Of a stretch of 64,000 nt of DNA, positions 36,806 to 46,221 are shown in pieces. Position numbers and translations under genes: made by a program. The stretch comes from Solirubrobacter soli DSM 22325 (lineage in GTDB: Bacteria > Actinomycetota > Thermoleophilia > Solirubrobacterales > Solirubrobacteraceae). The notes under the pieces are model-generated. The model did no database searches. It saw only the letters and a list, made by a program, of their open reading frames with translations, and was not told the origin of the DNA. The stretch covers positions 124,001-188,000 of the forward strand of contig NZ_KE384071.1 in assembly GCF_000423665.1 (NCBI RefSeq), read 5' to 3'. Numbering within the stretch: position 1 is the first letter of the stretch; the number at the start of each line of letters is the position of its first letter.

Positions 36806-37383
36806 TGCACGTACCCGCTGCCCTTGAAGGTGTCGATCACGCGCTGGGCGTCGACGGTCGGCTCGGCCGCGTGGGGGGCGGGGTTCATCCCGCGCAGGTC
36901 GCGAATCCAGGCCGCGTGGCGCGACTCGACGGACACGATCCGCGCGGCCGCGCGCAGCGACTCCTTGGTCAGGTTCGGCGCCTGCGCGTTGTACGCCGCG
37001 ACGCCGAGGTCCTCGAGCTTGAAGGCCGCGAGCGAGAACTTGTCCGCGTCAGACGTGTCGTCGCCGAAGTCGGTCTTCGGCGCCTTGCGCGCCGCGCTCC
37101 CCAACGCCTGTTTCAGGAACGCGATGTGCTCCTGCTCCTGCGCGGCGACCGTCGACGCGAACGTCTTCAACTCACCCGTCAGCCCCGCCCGCGACAAGCC
37201 CTCCGCGTAGAACGCCGCCTGCACGTACTCGAGCAGCAGCGCGAAGTTGAGGATCTCCGCATCCTGCTTGGCCGACGGCGCGGAGACGGCGGGATCCGCG
37301 TGCTCGCCGAGGACCACGCCTCCCACGGCGATCCCGCCCAGCGCCACCGCGCCCGCCTCGAACGCCGCCCGCCGCGTGATCAA
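36802..37383 (-). CDS. Secreted ferritin-like domain protein 2
   Basis: 193 residues from a TTG at 37383 (MITRRAAFEAGAVALGG), which overlaps the previous stop by 4 bases. The leader has an RR motif and hydrophobic core, so Tat export is plausible. The bundle parallels the paralogue: ILNFALLLEYVQAAFYAEGL, AAQEQEHIAFLKQALG, AAFKLEDLGVAAYNAQAP, ARIVSVESRHAAWIRDLRG. Tandem paralogues with an L,D-transpeptidase and a Pro-rich membrane protein suggest an envelope-associated redox or iron role. Confidence 0.83.
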   Translation of the reverse strand: MITRRAAFEAGAVALGGIAVGGVVLGEHADPAVSAPSAKQDAEILNFALLLEYVQAAFYAEGLSRAGLTGELKTFASTVAAQEQEHIAFLKQALGSAARKAPKTDFGDDTSDADKFSLAAFKLEDLGVAAYNAQAPNLTKESLRAAARIVSVESRHAAWIRDLRGMNPAPHAAEPTVDAQRVIDTFKGSGYVQ

Positions 37384-37862
37384 TGCGGCTCCCGCTGCGC
37401 GGTGCGCGCAGGAACCGCGTCGCGCTCGGCCTCGAGCGCGGCCTCGAACGACGGCGCGCGGGCGCCCGGCACCGGCGGAGGCGGCGGAGCGGGCCGCGCG
37501 GGCTGCGGGTAGTCGCGCCACTGGAAGCGCCTGGGCGCGACCGGCTCCGCGGCGGCCGGCTCCTCGATCGGCCGCTCGCGTCGCCGGCGCAGCCCGAGCC
37601 CGACGCCCGCGCCGAAGGCGAGCACCGCGGCAAGCCCGATCGGGACGGCCAGCGGCACACCGCCGCCGCCGTCGTCAGCGGAAACCGCACCCGCCGGAGT
37701 CGCCGACGGCGCCGCGGACGCAGATGCTGACGGTCCCGGAGTCACGGTCGCGGGCGCCTGGCCGGGCTGCAGCGGATACGCCTGCCAGAGCTCCTTGGGC
37801 GAGGGGGTCTGCTCCTGCGCGCGCGCCGGGGCCGGCGACAGGACCGCCAGCCCCACGACCAC
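37380..37862 (-). CDS. Secreted/membrane protein with Pro/Ala-rich regions
   Basis: 160 residues. A signal peptide (VVGLAVLSPAPARAQ) precedes a Ser/Ala/Thr/Pro-rich stretch, a membrane helix (LAVPIGLAAVLAFGAGVGLGL), an RRRR stop-transfer and a cytoplasmic tail (RRFQWRDYPQPARPAPP). The topology is type I. I do not recognise a family. It leads the ferritin-like/L,D-transpeptidase operon. The start is uncertain; GTG 37862 is used. Confidence 0.68.
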   Translation of the reverse strand: MVVGLAVLSPAPARAQEQTPSPKELWQAYPLQPGQAPATVTPGPSASASAAPSATPAGAVSADDGGGGVPLAVPIGLAAVLAFGAGVGLGLRRRRERPIEEPAAAEPVAPRRFQWRDYPQPARPAPPPPPVPGARAPSFEAALEAERDAVPARTAQREPH

Positions 37863-37928
37863 CCAGAAAGTCCGTGCGCTTACAGTCAGAGGTTCAGCCT
37901 AACGGGATCGGATGACCCCGTCACGCCA

Positions 37929-39416
37929 TCACTGTTCGACTTCGGACGGGGCCTTGATCTCGCGCTTGAGGATCTTCCCGGTCGGCCCCTTCGGGAGCTC
38001 GGAGGAGAACCAGATCTGGCGCGGGTACTTGTACGCGGCGACACGCTCTTTGACATACGCGCGGATGTCGTCGGCGGATGCCTCGGCACCTGTCTTCAAA
38101 ACGACAGCCGCCGCGACCTCCTCGCCCAGCGCGTCGTCCGGCACGCCCACGACCGCCGCCTCCGAGACCGCCGGGTGCTCGTAGAGCACCTCCTCGATCT
38201 CCCGCGGGTAGACGTTGTATCCGCCGCGGATGATCATGTCCTTCTTGCGGTCGACGATGAAGAAGTAGCCGTCGTCGTCCACGGTCGCCATGTCGCCGGT
38301 GGCGAACCAGCCGTCGCGCATCACGTCGGCGGTCGCGTCAGGCCGGTTCCAGTAGCCCTTCATCACGTTGTGGCCGCGGATCACGATCTCGCCCACGCCG
38401 CCCTGCTCGACGTCGTCGCCCTCGTCGTCGACCACCTTCATCTCGACCCCGGCGATCGGCGTCCCGATCGAGCCCGCCTTGCGCTCGGCGTCGGGGTGGT
38501 TGAACGACGCCACCGGCGAGGTCTCGCTCAGCCCGTAGCCCTCGAGGATGATGCAGTCGAACTTCTTCTCGAACGCCCGCATGACCTCGCCCGGCATCGC
38601 CGACCCTCCGGTCACGCACACGCGCAACGAGGCGGTGTCCGAGGGCTCGGGCACGTTGAGCATCGCGTGGTACATCGTCGGCACGCCCTCGAGCACGGTC
38701 ACGCGATCGCGCTCGATGATCTGCAGCGCCTTGGCCGGATCGAAGCGCGGGATCAGCGTCAGGCACGCGCCGTGGGCGATCGCCGCGTTGAGCCCGCACG
38801 TCTGCCCGAAGGAGTGGAACAGCGGGAGCGCGCCGAGGATCACGTCCTCCTCGCCCACGTCGATCAGCGTCTTCGCCGTCACGGTGCAGTTCTGGCGCAG
38901 GTTGTCGTGGGTGAGCTCGGCGCCCTTCGGCGTCCCGGTCGTGCCGCTCGTGTAGAGGATCACGGCGGTGTCGTCACCCGCCCGCGGCTCGTCCTCCGGC
39001 GCCCGCGGCGCGCCCATCAGCAGCTTCTCGAACTCGTTCGGCGTCACGAGGATCAGCTCGGCGTCGGTGGCACCCTCGCGGGCCGCCTCCTCGAACCCGT
39101 GCCACGCGAACAGGACCTTCGCGCCGGAGTCCCCGAGGTAGAACCCGACCTCGCGCCCCTTCAGCAGCACGTTCATCGGCACCACGACCCCGCCCGCGCG
39201 CAGGATGCCGTAGTAGACCGCGCCGAAGTACGGGACGTTCGGCAGCATGATCCCGACCCGGTCACCCGGCGCCACGCCCTTGTCCTTGAGCAGGCCGGCT
39301 ACGCGCGTCGCTGCCTCGTTGAGCAGCGCGTAGTTGAGGACGGCGTCGTCGAGCTTGAGGGCCGGACGGTCGGCGAACTTCGCCGCCGTGTCCGTCAGCA
39401 GCGTGGCAAGGGACAT
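37929..39416 (-). CDS. Long-chain acyl-CoA ligase (AMP-forming)
   Basis: 495 residues, ANL superfamily. The P-loop YTSGTTGTPKGAEL, the A5 motif GYGLSETSPV, the A8 hinge DRKKDMIIRGGYNVYP and the C-terminal catalytic lysine in PTGKILKRE are all present. It activates fatty or aryl acids to CoA thioesters through an acyl-AMP. The size and the motif order are normal for the family. It stands alone with a 16-base gap to the DUF2269-like gene upstream. Confidence 0.93.
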   Translation of the reverse strand: MSLATLLTDTAAKFADRPALKLDDAVLNYALLNEAATRVAGLLKDKGVAPGDRVGIMLPNVPYFGAVYYGILRAGGVVVPMNVLLKGREVGFYLGDSGAKVLFAWHGFEEAAREGATDAELILVTPNEFEKLLMGAPRAPEDEPRAGDDTAVILYTSGTTGTPKGAELTHDNLRQNCTVTAKTLIDVGEEDVILGALPLFHSFGQTCGLNAAIAHGACLTLIPRFDPAKALQIIERDRVTVLEGVPTMYHAMLNVPEPSDTASLRVCVTGGSAMPGEVMRAFEKKFDCIILEGYGLSETSPVASFNHPDAERKAGSIGTPIAGVEMKVVDDEGDDVEQGGVGEIVIRGHNVMKGYWNRPDATADVMRDGWFATGDMATVDDDGYFFIVDRKKDMIIRGGYNVYPREIEEVLYEHPAVSEAAVVGVPDDALGEEVAAAVVLKTGAEASADDIRAYVKERVAAYKYPRQIWFSSELPKGPTGKILKREIKAPSEVEQ

Positions 39417-39432
39417 GAGAGCGACCCTACCG

Positions 39433-39876
39433 TCACGAGAACGGTTTGGCCGCCATCACGAAGATCGCGAGCAGCACGACCACGCCGAGGAAGCTCTCGG
39501 ACGCCATGTAGCGCCGGTACACGCGGTCGTATTCGGCAGAGCCCGGGTCGAGCGCCGCCAGCTGCCGCACGGCGGGGACCACCACCCCGCCGCCCACCAC
39601 CGCGATGATCGCGATGGCGCCGATCCCGACGCCCACGAACGGCTCGTCCCAGCGATGCCCGTCGGTCGCGAGGTAGATCCCGAACACGAGCACGAGCACG
39701 GTGAACGGACCCGTCACGACGTTGTTGAGCCGGTGCTGCGCGGCGTGCAGGCCCGGCAGCGCGGCCGGATGGTGGCGGCGGACGTACGGCACGAGCAGCG
39801 GCGCGCTGAGCGGAAGGCCGTACGCCGCGACGACCGCGATGATGTGCAGGGCGACGACAACGGTGTAGGTGCTCAC
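39433..39876 (-). CDS. DUF2269-like integral membrane protein
   Basis: 147 residues from a GTG at 39876. Four helices: VVVALHIIAVVAAYGLPL with the membrane His, FTVLVLVFGIYLATDG, GIGAIAIIAVVGGGVVV and LGVVVLLAIFVMAA. The HIxAV helix and small size suit the DUF2269 group of putative haem or redox membrane proteins. The start overlaps the divergent LuxR region. Confidence 0.75.
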   Translation of the reverse strand: MSTYTVVVALHIIAVVAAYGLPLSAPLLVPYVRRHHPAALPGLHAAQHRLNNVVTGPFTVLVLVFGIYLATDGHRWDEPFVGVGIGAIAIIAVVGGGVVVPAVRQLAALDPGSAEYDRVYRRYMASESFLGVVVLLAIFVMAAKPFS

Positions 39877-39922
39877 GTGCGTCCAGGATGCACCGACGGA
39901 CCCCTGGAGAATTCCCCTGACT

Positions 39923-42448
39923 TTGCTCGAACGCGACTCCGAGCGCGCCGCGATCGCGGCGGTGCTCGACGGTGCGGGTGGTTGCGTGCTGGTCTCCGGG
40001 CCCGCCGGGATCGGCAAGACCGCGCTGCTCGCCGAGGTCACGCACGAGCGCGTCCTGCGCGCCCGCGGGTCTGAGCTCGAGCGCTCGTTCGCGTTCGGCG
40101 CCGTCCAGCAGCTCTTCGCCCACGTCCCGGTCCCCTACTCCGGCGCCGCCCGCCACGCCGCCGGGGCGTTCTCAGCCGGAGGGGAGCCTGACCACGCCGT
40201 CCTGCACGGCCTCTACTGGCTGACGGCGGGCCTCGGCCCGGTGGCGATCGTGGTCGACGACGCCCACTGGCTCGACCAGCCCTCGCTGCGCTGGCTGGCC
40301 TACATGGTCAACCGCGTCGCCGACCTCCCGCTGGCGCTGGTGATCGCCGCCCGCAGCGACGAGCAGGACGAGCTGCTGCGCCGGATCGCTCTGCACCCGT
40401 CGACCACCGTCGTCACGCCGAAGCCGCTGTCACGCGACGCGGTCGCCGAGCTGGCGGGCGAGGAGCGGGCGACGGCGATCCACGAGGCCACCGGCGGCAT
40501 CCCGTTCTACGTCCACGCGATGGCGGCTTCCGACGACGACTCCGCGCCGCGCTCGGTGGTGGAGTCGATCGCGCTGCGCCTGCAGGAGCTCGAGCCGAAC
40601 TGCTTGCGCCTGGCCCGCGCGATGGCCGTCGCCGGCGGCGGCGGGACGATCGCCGCGCGGCTCGCGGGCCTCGACGTCCGCGACACCGTGACCGCCGCGG
40701 AGGCGTTGGCGAACGCCGAGATCCTCGACGGCGACAACTTCGCCCACCCGCTCGTCCACCAGGCGATCTACGCCGCGATCCCGGCCGCCGACCGCGCCGA
40801 GCTGCACGCGCAGGCGGCGAAGCTCGTGACCGGCCCGGAGCGGATCGCCGCCCACGTGCTCGCGGCCGGACCCGGCGGCGGCGTCCCGGCCGCCCGCGCG
40901 TTGCGCGAGGCCGCGACGGCCGCCTGGGCCCGTGGCGCGCCCGAGACCGCCGTCGCCTACCTCGAGCGAGCCGCGGAGGAGCAGCTCCCACGCGGGGAGC
41001 TCGTCCCGGTGCTGCGCGAACTCGCTCGCGCGCTGATCGCCACCAAGGGCCCGGGCGGCTTCCCGGTCCTGCGCCAGGCGCTGGCGCTGGCGTCCGGCGA
41101 CGAACGTGAGGAGCTGGTGCTCGAGCTCGGCCGCGCGCTGATGATCCAGGGCTACTTCAGCGACGCCGCCGCCGTGTTCGCCCGCGGAGACGGTGAGGAG
41201 GCGCGGACCGAGCTCGCGACGGTCAGCGTGCTCGACCTCGCCCTCGTGCGGGGCTTCGGCGGCCTCGACGCGCTCGCGGCGCAGCTCCCGCCCGGGGCGT
41301 CCGCGGTGGGGGCGTGGATCGAGGTCGCTCGCACACCTCCCGCCGGCGTCGGCGCCGATCACGCCGAGCTCGCCTTCCCGGACGCCGGGCCGACGTCGAT
41401 CGCCGCGGCGCTGATCGCGCTGATGGCGGCGGGCCGGCTCGAGCAGGCGGACGCGTGCTGGACGGCCGTGGCCGACGCCGCGCGGGCGGCGGGGGAGCTC
41501 GAGCGGCTGCGGCTCGCGGTCGCGCTGCGGGCCCTGGTGCGGGTGCGCCAGGGGCGGATCGCCGAGACCGAGGCCGACCTGCGCGAGCTGATCGCGTGGG
41601 TGAGCGAGCTGCCGGTCACGTACGGCGACTACCGGATCGCGCTGCCGTGGGTGATCTCGCCGCTGGTCGACGCCCTGCTGGAGCGCGGCGAGGTCGCGGA
41701 GGCGAGCGAGTGGGTGAGGCGCACGGGGCTCGAGCGCGACTGGCCGGAGATCTTCGGCTTCACGTTCCTGCTCGACACGCTCGCGCGGCTGCGGCTCGCG
41801 GAGGGACGGTTCCCGGAGGCCCTGAACCTGGCGCGGGAGTGCGCGAGGCGCCAGCGGGCGTGGGGCTTCAAGAACCCTGGCTTCGTCGCCTGGGGCTCGA
41901 CGTTGGCGCTCGCCGCGCACGCGACCGGCCGCACCGAGGAGGCGCTCGACGCCGTCGACGAGCAGGCCGACTGGGCGGAGCGCTTCGGCGTCGCGCGTGA
42001 GCACGGGCGCGCGCTGCTCGCCCGCGCCCGCATCACCGGCGAGGGAGCGGAGCGGGCCGCCGCGGTGCTGCAGGGTTCGGAGGCGCGGCTGGACTACGCG
42101 CACGCGCTGGCCGAGCTCGGCGACCGCGACTCGCTGCGCGCGGCGCTCGAGCTGGCGGAGCGCTGCGGCGCCACCGCCCTGGCGTCCCGCGCCCGCGACG
42201 CGCTCGTCGCCACCGGCGCCCGCCCGCGCCGCACCGCGCTCACCGGCGCCGCGGCGCTGACCGCGGCCCAGGAACGCGTCGCGCGGCTGGCCGCCGGCGG
42301 CCTCGGCAACCGCGAGATCGCCGAGCTGCTCTTCGTGACCGAGAAGACCGTCGAAGGCCACCTCGGCGCCACCTACCGCAAGCTCGGCATCGCGTCCCGC
42401 AGTCAGCTCTCCGACGCGCTCCGAACCGATCCCGCCGACGCCGCGTAA
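39923..42448 (+). CDS. Large LuxR-family (LAL) transcriptional regulator
   Basis: 841 residues from a TTG at 39923, 12 bases after GGAGA. AAA/ATPase domain with Walker A GPAGIGKTALLAE and Walker B VAIVVDDAHWLD, a long helical TPR-like middle, and a C-terminal LuxR helix-turn-helix (LTAAQERVARLAAGGLGNRE and VTEKTVEGHLGATYRKLGI). LAL regulators are ATP-dependent activators of catabolic or secondary-metabolite genes; the target is unknown. An upstream GTG at 39869 would add 18 residues but overlaps the divergent gene. Confidence 0.9.
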   Translation: MLERDSERAAIAAVLDGAGGCVLVSGPAGIGKTALLAEVTHERVLRARGSELERSFAFGAVQQLFAHVPVPYSGAARHAAGAFSAGGEPDHAVLHGLYWLTAGLGPVAIVVDDAHWLDQPSLRWLAYMVNRVADLPLALVIAARSDEQDELLRRIALHPSTTVVTPKPLSRDAVAELAGEERATAIHEATGGIPFYVHAMAASDDDSAPRSVVESIALRLQELEPNCLRLARAMAVAGGGGTIAARLAGLDVRDTVTAAEALANAEILDGDNFAHPLVHQAIYAAIPAADRAELHAQAAKLVTGPERIAAHVLAAGPGGGVPAARALREAATAAWARGAPETAVAYLERAAEEQLPRGELVPVLRELARALIATKGPGGFPVLRQALALASGDEREELVLELGRALMIQGYFSDAAAVFARGDGEEARTELATVSVLDLALVRGFGGLDALAAQLPPGASAVGAWIEVARTPPAGVGADHAELAFPDAGPTSIAAALIALMAAGRLEQADACWTAVADAARAAGELERLRLAVALRALVRVRQGRIAETEADLRELIAWVSELPVTYGDYRIALPWVISPLVDALLERGEVAEASEWVRRTGLERDWPEIFGFTFLLDTLARLRLAEGRFPEALNLARECARRQRAWGFKNPGFVAWGSTLALAAHATGRTEEALDAVDEQADWAERFGVAREHGRALLARARITGEGAERAAAVLQGSEARLDYAHALAELGDRDSLRAALELAERCGATALASRARDALVATGARPRRTALTGAAALTAAQERVARLAAGGLGNREIAELLFVTEKTVEGHLGATYRKLGIASRSQLSDALRTDPADAA

Positions 42449-42542
42449 CGCGACCGCCACTGCGGAGGGGAGGGCCGCGGTGCCCAGCCGCCGGAGCCGT
42501 GGCGCGCCCGCGCCCGCGCGCCCGCTCCGGCGGCCGCCCCTA

Positions 42543-42626
42543 CTTAAGGGGTCAGACCCTTAACAATTGTTTTGGCTCTACAGCGTGCTTCGCAATGTTG
42601 AGGGGTCTGACCCTTTTAGGTGAGCG
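42543..42626. repeat. REP-like element, copy 3
   Basis: TTAAGGGGTCAGACCCTTAA at 42544-42563 and AGGGGTCTGACCCTTTTAGG at 42601-42620 flank a spacer whose 42569-42593 matches 24 of 25 bases with the inverse of 6817-6841. It lies between the LuxR gene and the convergent UspA gene. The rest of 42449-42542 is GC-rich and shows nothing. Confidence 0.85.
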
Positions 42627-43452
42627 CTTCGCGGGGGACCACGACGACGGGGACCGGGGAGTGGCGGACGATCTTCGCCGCGCGGGAGCCGAGGAAGACG
42701 CGGGCGATCGGGCCGACCGAGGACGAGCCCACGACGAGCACGTCGCCGTCGGCCCACTCGATGTCCTCGAGCGCCTCCTCCCACGTCTCGCCGCGGCCGA
42801 CGACCACCTCCTGGTCGAGCGCGCCGACCACGTCGTCGGTCCACTGCGCGACGATCGCGTCCTCGCCCGACTGGCCGACGCCCGCTTCGATCGGCGCACG
42901 CGGACGCACGGCGAACGTGACGACCCGCAGCTCCGCACCCACCCGCGCCGCGACCCGCGACGCCGCGGCGACCAACGTGTCGTCGGTCCCCCCGAACGCC
43001 GCCGTCACGCGCCGCACCGGGCACCCGCCGCGGCAGCGGAACCCGCGCGGCGCCAAGGCGATCGGGATCGGCGAGCTGTACAGCAGCCGCCCGCTGACCG
43101 ACCCGAGCGCGACCTGGCCCATCGCCCCCGCCGCGGCCGAACCGAGCACGATCATCGACGCACCCCGCTCCTCCGCGACCTCCAACAGTCCGGCGGGAGT
43201 CGAGCGGGCGTGATGGACCACGTACGACGCGTCCACCGACAGCCGCGAGCGCGCCTCGTCCAACGCGGCCTGGGCCGTCTCGGCCAGCGACGCCTGGTAC
43301 TCAGCGTCGACGCGGCCCGGTCCGGGCAGCCAGGGCTGGGGCACGACCGAGACCACCACGAGGTCCGAGTCGCCCGTCCGCGCGAGCATCGAAGCGAGCT
43401 CCAGAACAGCCCGCCCACGCCCATCTGGCGCGTAGCCGACGACGAACGTCAT
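42616..43452 (-). CDS. Tandem universal stress protein (two UspA domains)
   Basis: 278 residues with two UspA domains at about 1-140 and 145-278. The first has MTFVVGYAPDGRGRAVLE and SMIVLGSAAAGAMGQVALGS; the second has VTAAFGGTDDTLVAAASR and DVLVVGSSSVGPIARVFLGS. Both carry the G-x2-G-x9-G(S/T)-like ATP-binding loop. It overlaps the APC permease stop by 4 bases, as stress proteins often do with transporters. The TAG/TAA side lies in the REP-like element. Confidence 0.9.
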   Translation of the reverse strand: MTFVVGYAPDGRGRAVLELASMLARTGDSDLVVVSVVPQPWLPGPGRVDAEYQASLAETAQAALDEARSRLSVDASYVVHHARSTPAGLLEVAEERGASMIVLGSAAAGAMGQVALGSVSGRLLYSSPIPIALAPRGFRCRGGCPVRRVTAAFGGTDDTLVAAASRVAARVGAELRVVTFAVRPRAPIEAGVGQSGEDAIVAQWTDDVVGALDQEVVVGRGETWEEALEDIEWADGDVLVVGSSSVGPIARVFLGSRAAKIVRHSPVPVVVVPREALT

Positions 43453-44879
43453 GCGGCCTTCTTCCCCAGCTCGGAGTGCTTGATGCCGTAGAAGAAGTAC
43501 CAAGCCAAAGCGACGGAGGACCAGATGACGAACACGTAGATCGTGACCGCCCGCAGGTCCTTGATGATCCAGAAGCAGCCCGCGATCGACAGGATCGGCA
43601 CCACCGGGTAGAGCGGCACCTTGAACCCGCGCTCCAGGTCCGGCGCGGTGCGCCGCAGCACCATCACCCCCACCGACACCACCAGGAACGCGACCAGCGT
43701 CCCGATGCTCGTCATCTCCGCGAGGAAGTTGATCGGCAGCACGCCTGCGAGCAGCGAGACCACGATCGCGACGATGATCGTCGCCGGCACCGGCGTCATC
43801 GTGCGCGGGTTCACCTTGTGGAAGATCGGCGGGATCATCCCGTCGCGGCCCATCGCGAACAGGATCCGCGTCTGGCCGTAGATCACGACCAGCGTGACGC
43901 TGAAGATCGAGACCACGGCGCCCGCGGCGAGCACGGTCGCCGGCCAGGTCGAGCCGGTCACGTCCTCGAGGATCGCGGCGAGGCCGGCCTCCTGCCCGTC
44001 GAACGCGGACACCGGCTGCGCGGCCACGGCGACGATCGCCACCAGCACGTACAGCGACGTCACCGCGACGAGCGAGATGATGATCGCCAGCGGCATCGTC
44101 CGGCGCGGGTTGCGCACCTCCTCGCCCGCGGTCGAGACCGCGTCGAGTCCGATGTAGCTGAAGAAGATGATCCCCGCCGCCGACGTGATCCCGCCGAGGC
44201 CGAACGGCGTGAAGTCGGACAGGTTGTTGGAGTCCCAGCCCTGGACGCCGAGGACGACGAACAGGATGAGCACGCTGATCTTGATCATCACCATCGCGGC
44301 GTTGACCTTCGCCGACTCGCTCGCGCCGCGGATCAGCAGCAGCGTGCACAGCCCGACGAGCACGACCGCGGGCACGTTGAAGACGCCGCCGGCCTCCGGA
44401 GCCTTCGAGAGCGCGTCCGGGATCGTGAAGCCGAAGAGGTTGTTCAGCAGCTCGTTCAGATACTGCGACCAGCCGACCGCGACCGCCGCCGCGGACACCC
44501 CGTACTCGAGGAGCAAGCAGGCGGCGACGACCATCGCGACGCCCTCTCCAAGCGTGGCGTAGGCGTACGAGTACGACGAGCCCGACACCGGCACCGCGCT
44601 CGCCAGCTCGGCGTAACAGATGGCGGTCAGGCCGGCCACGGTGCCGGCGAGCACGAACGACCAGATCACCGCCGGCCCGGCGACCGGCACCGCCTGCGTG
44701 AGCACGATGAAGATGCCGGTGCCGATCGTGGCGCCGATCCCGAACATCGACAGCTGGAACAGGCCGATCGAGCGCGACAGCTCACCGGAGCCCGAGTCCG
44801 CCCCGGTCTCCGCGGTCATCGCGGCTACGGGCTTACGACGCAGAACCTGCTCCCGCAGGGGCTGCTTCACAGCATCCAT
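43449..44879 (-). CDS. APC-superfamily amino-acid permease
   Basis: 476 residues from MDAVKQPLREQ; GAGGAGAT precedes the ATG. Twelve helices with the APC substrate motif GIGATIGTGIFIVLTQ in helix 1, FFSYIGLDAVSTAGEE in helix 6 and AILEDVTGSTWPATVLAAGA. It is closest to cationic amino-acid transporters of the CAT/YfnA type. It lies just downstream of lysA on the same strand and could import lysine or a related amino acid, but that is inference. Confidence 0.9.
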   Translation of the reverse strand: MDAVKQPLREQVLRRKPVAAMTAETGADSGSGELSRSIGLFQLSMFGIGATIGTGIFIVLTQAVPVAGPAVIWSFVLAGTVAGLTAICYAELASAVPVSGSSYSYAYATLGEGVAMVVAACLLLEYGVSAAAVAVGWSQYLNELLNNLFGFTIPDALSKAPEAGGVFNVPAVVLVGLCTLLLIRGASESAKVNAAMVMIKISVLILFVVLGVQGWDSNNLSDFTPFGLGGITSAAGIIFFSYIGLDAVSTAGEEVRNPRRTMPLAIIISLVAVTSLYVLVAIVAVAAQPVSAFDGQEAGLAAILEDVTGSTWPATVLAAGAVVSIFSVTLVVIYGQTRILFAMGRDGMIPPIFHKVNPRTMTPVPATIIVAIVVSLLAGVLPINFLAEMTSIGTLVAFLVVSVGVMVLRRTAPDLERGFKVPLYPVVPILSIAGCFWIIKDLRAVTIYVFVIWSSVALAWYFFYGIKHSELGKKAA

Positions 44880-44902
44880 ATCTCTCCTCTCGAGGGGTGC
44901 TT

Positions 44903-46138
44903 CTATGCGTCTCGCGCGAGCAGGTCCGCCCACGTCTCGCGCCGTACGACGACCCGCGCCGCGCCGTCGCCGGCGAAGACGACCGGGATGCGGCGGGTGC
45001 CGTTGTAGTTGTTGGCCATCGTGTGGCAGTAGGCGCCGGTCGCCGGCACCGCGATCAGATCTCCGACGACGGGCGTCTCCAGCGCCACGCCGTCGATCAG
45101 CACGTCGCCGCTCTCGCAGTGGCGGCCGACGAGCGCGTACCGCTCGCCCCCACCGGTCACGCGGTTGGCGACGGCCGCCTCGAAGCGCTGGTCGAACAGC
45201 GCGACCTCGAGGTTGTCGCCCATGCCGCCGTCGACGGCGACGAACTGCCGCTTGCGGGTGACGACGCGATACAGGGTCGACGCATTCGCCGCGACCATGC
45301 TGCGGCCCGGCTCGATGATGATCTCGGCCTCCGCCGGCAGGTGCTCGCGGGCCGCGCCGATCAGCGCGTCAAGGTACTCCGGCACGCTCGGCGGGTGGTC
45401 GGCGTACGAGTACCGCGCGCCCAGACCGCCGCCGAGGTCATAGATCTCGAACTCGCCCAGCGCGGCGACGGGCGCGACCGAGTCGGCGAACGGCTCGACG
45501 TCGAGGATCTGCGAGCCGACATGGACGTGCAAACCGCGCATGCGGAGCCGGTCCGACCGCTCGATCCGCTTGATCAGCGGCGCGGCGTCCACCGGCAAGA
45601 GGCCGAACTTCGAGCCCTCGTGACCGGTCAGGACGTGCGCGTGGGTGTCGGCGGTGACGCCCGGGATCACCCGCACGAGGACGTCGTGCCGGGCGCCGGT
45701 CGCCTCCAGCCGGTCCACGTCGTCGGCGTTGTCGACGACCACCAGCCCGATCCCGTGCTCGGCCGCGAGCGCGATCTCCTCGTCGGTCTTGGCGTTGCCG
45801 TGGTGGACGATCAGCGCCGGATCGACGCCCGCCTTCAGCGCGGTGACGATCTCGCCGCCGCCCGCGACGTCGAGCCCCAGACCCTCCTCGACCATGACCC
45901 GCTGCACAGCGGTCGCGGGGAACGCCTTGGACGCGAACACGACCCGCGAGCGCGGCCAGCGCGCCGCCAGCTCGGCCCGGTACTCGCGCGCCCGCGCCCG
46001 CAGCGCCGGCTCGTCGACGATCAGCGCCGGGGTTCCGAACTCCTCCGCGAGCGCGTCGGCACGACATCCACCCAGGAGCAACATCCCGTCCGCGGCGAGT
46101 CCGCTCGAAGGCGGGAAGAGCGAGAGCAGGTCGGCCAT
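44903..46138 (-). CDS. lysA: Diaminopimelate decarboxylase
   Basis: 411 residues, fold III PLP decarboxylase. The PLP lysine is in VVFASKAFPATAVQRVM, the phosphate loop includes YDLGGGLGARYSY, and the substrate and dimer residues include EPGRSMVAA, GRHCESGDVL and YCHTMANNYNG with the conserved CESGD. It makes L-lysine from meso-diaminopimelate. The HVHVGSQ motif is typical. It is upstream of the APC permease. Confidence 0.9.
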   Translation of the reverse strand: MADLLSLFPPSSGLAADGMLLLGGCRADALAEEFGTPALIVDEPALRARAREYRAELAARWPRSRVVFASKAFPATAVQRVMVEEGLGLDVAGGGEIVTALKAGVDPALIVHHGNAKTDEEIALAAEHGIGLVVVDNADDVDRLEATGARHDVLVRVIPGVTADTHAHVLTGHEGSKFGLLPVDAAPLIKRIERSDRLRMRGLHVHVGSQILDVEPFADSVAPVAALGEFEIYDLGGGLGARYSYADHPPSVPEYLDALIGAAREHLPAEAEIIIEPGRSMVAANASTLYRVVTRKRQFVAVDGGMGDNLEVALFDQRFEAAVANRVTGGGERYALVGRHCESGDVLIDGVALETPVVGDLIAVPATGAYCHTMANNYNGTRRIPVVFAGDGAARVVVRRETWADLLARDA

Positions 46139-46221
46139 GGCGGGACCTTATGAGTGGGAAACGAACGTTGCCTCTGTGGGAACTCCAACATCGTGCCCGC
46201 CGCTTCGTTAGCGTGCCGAAC

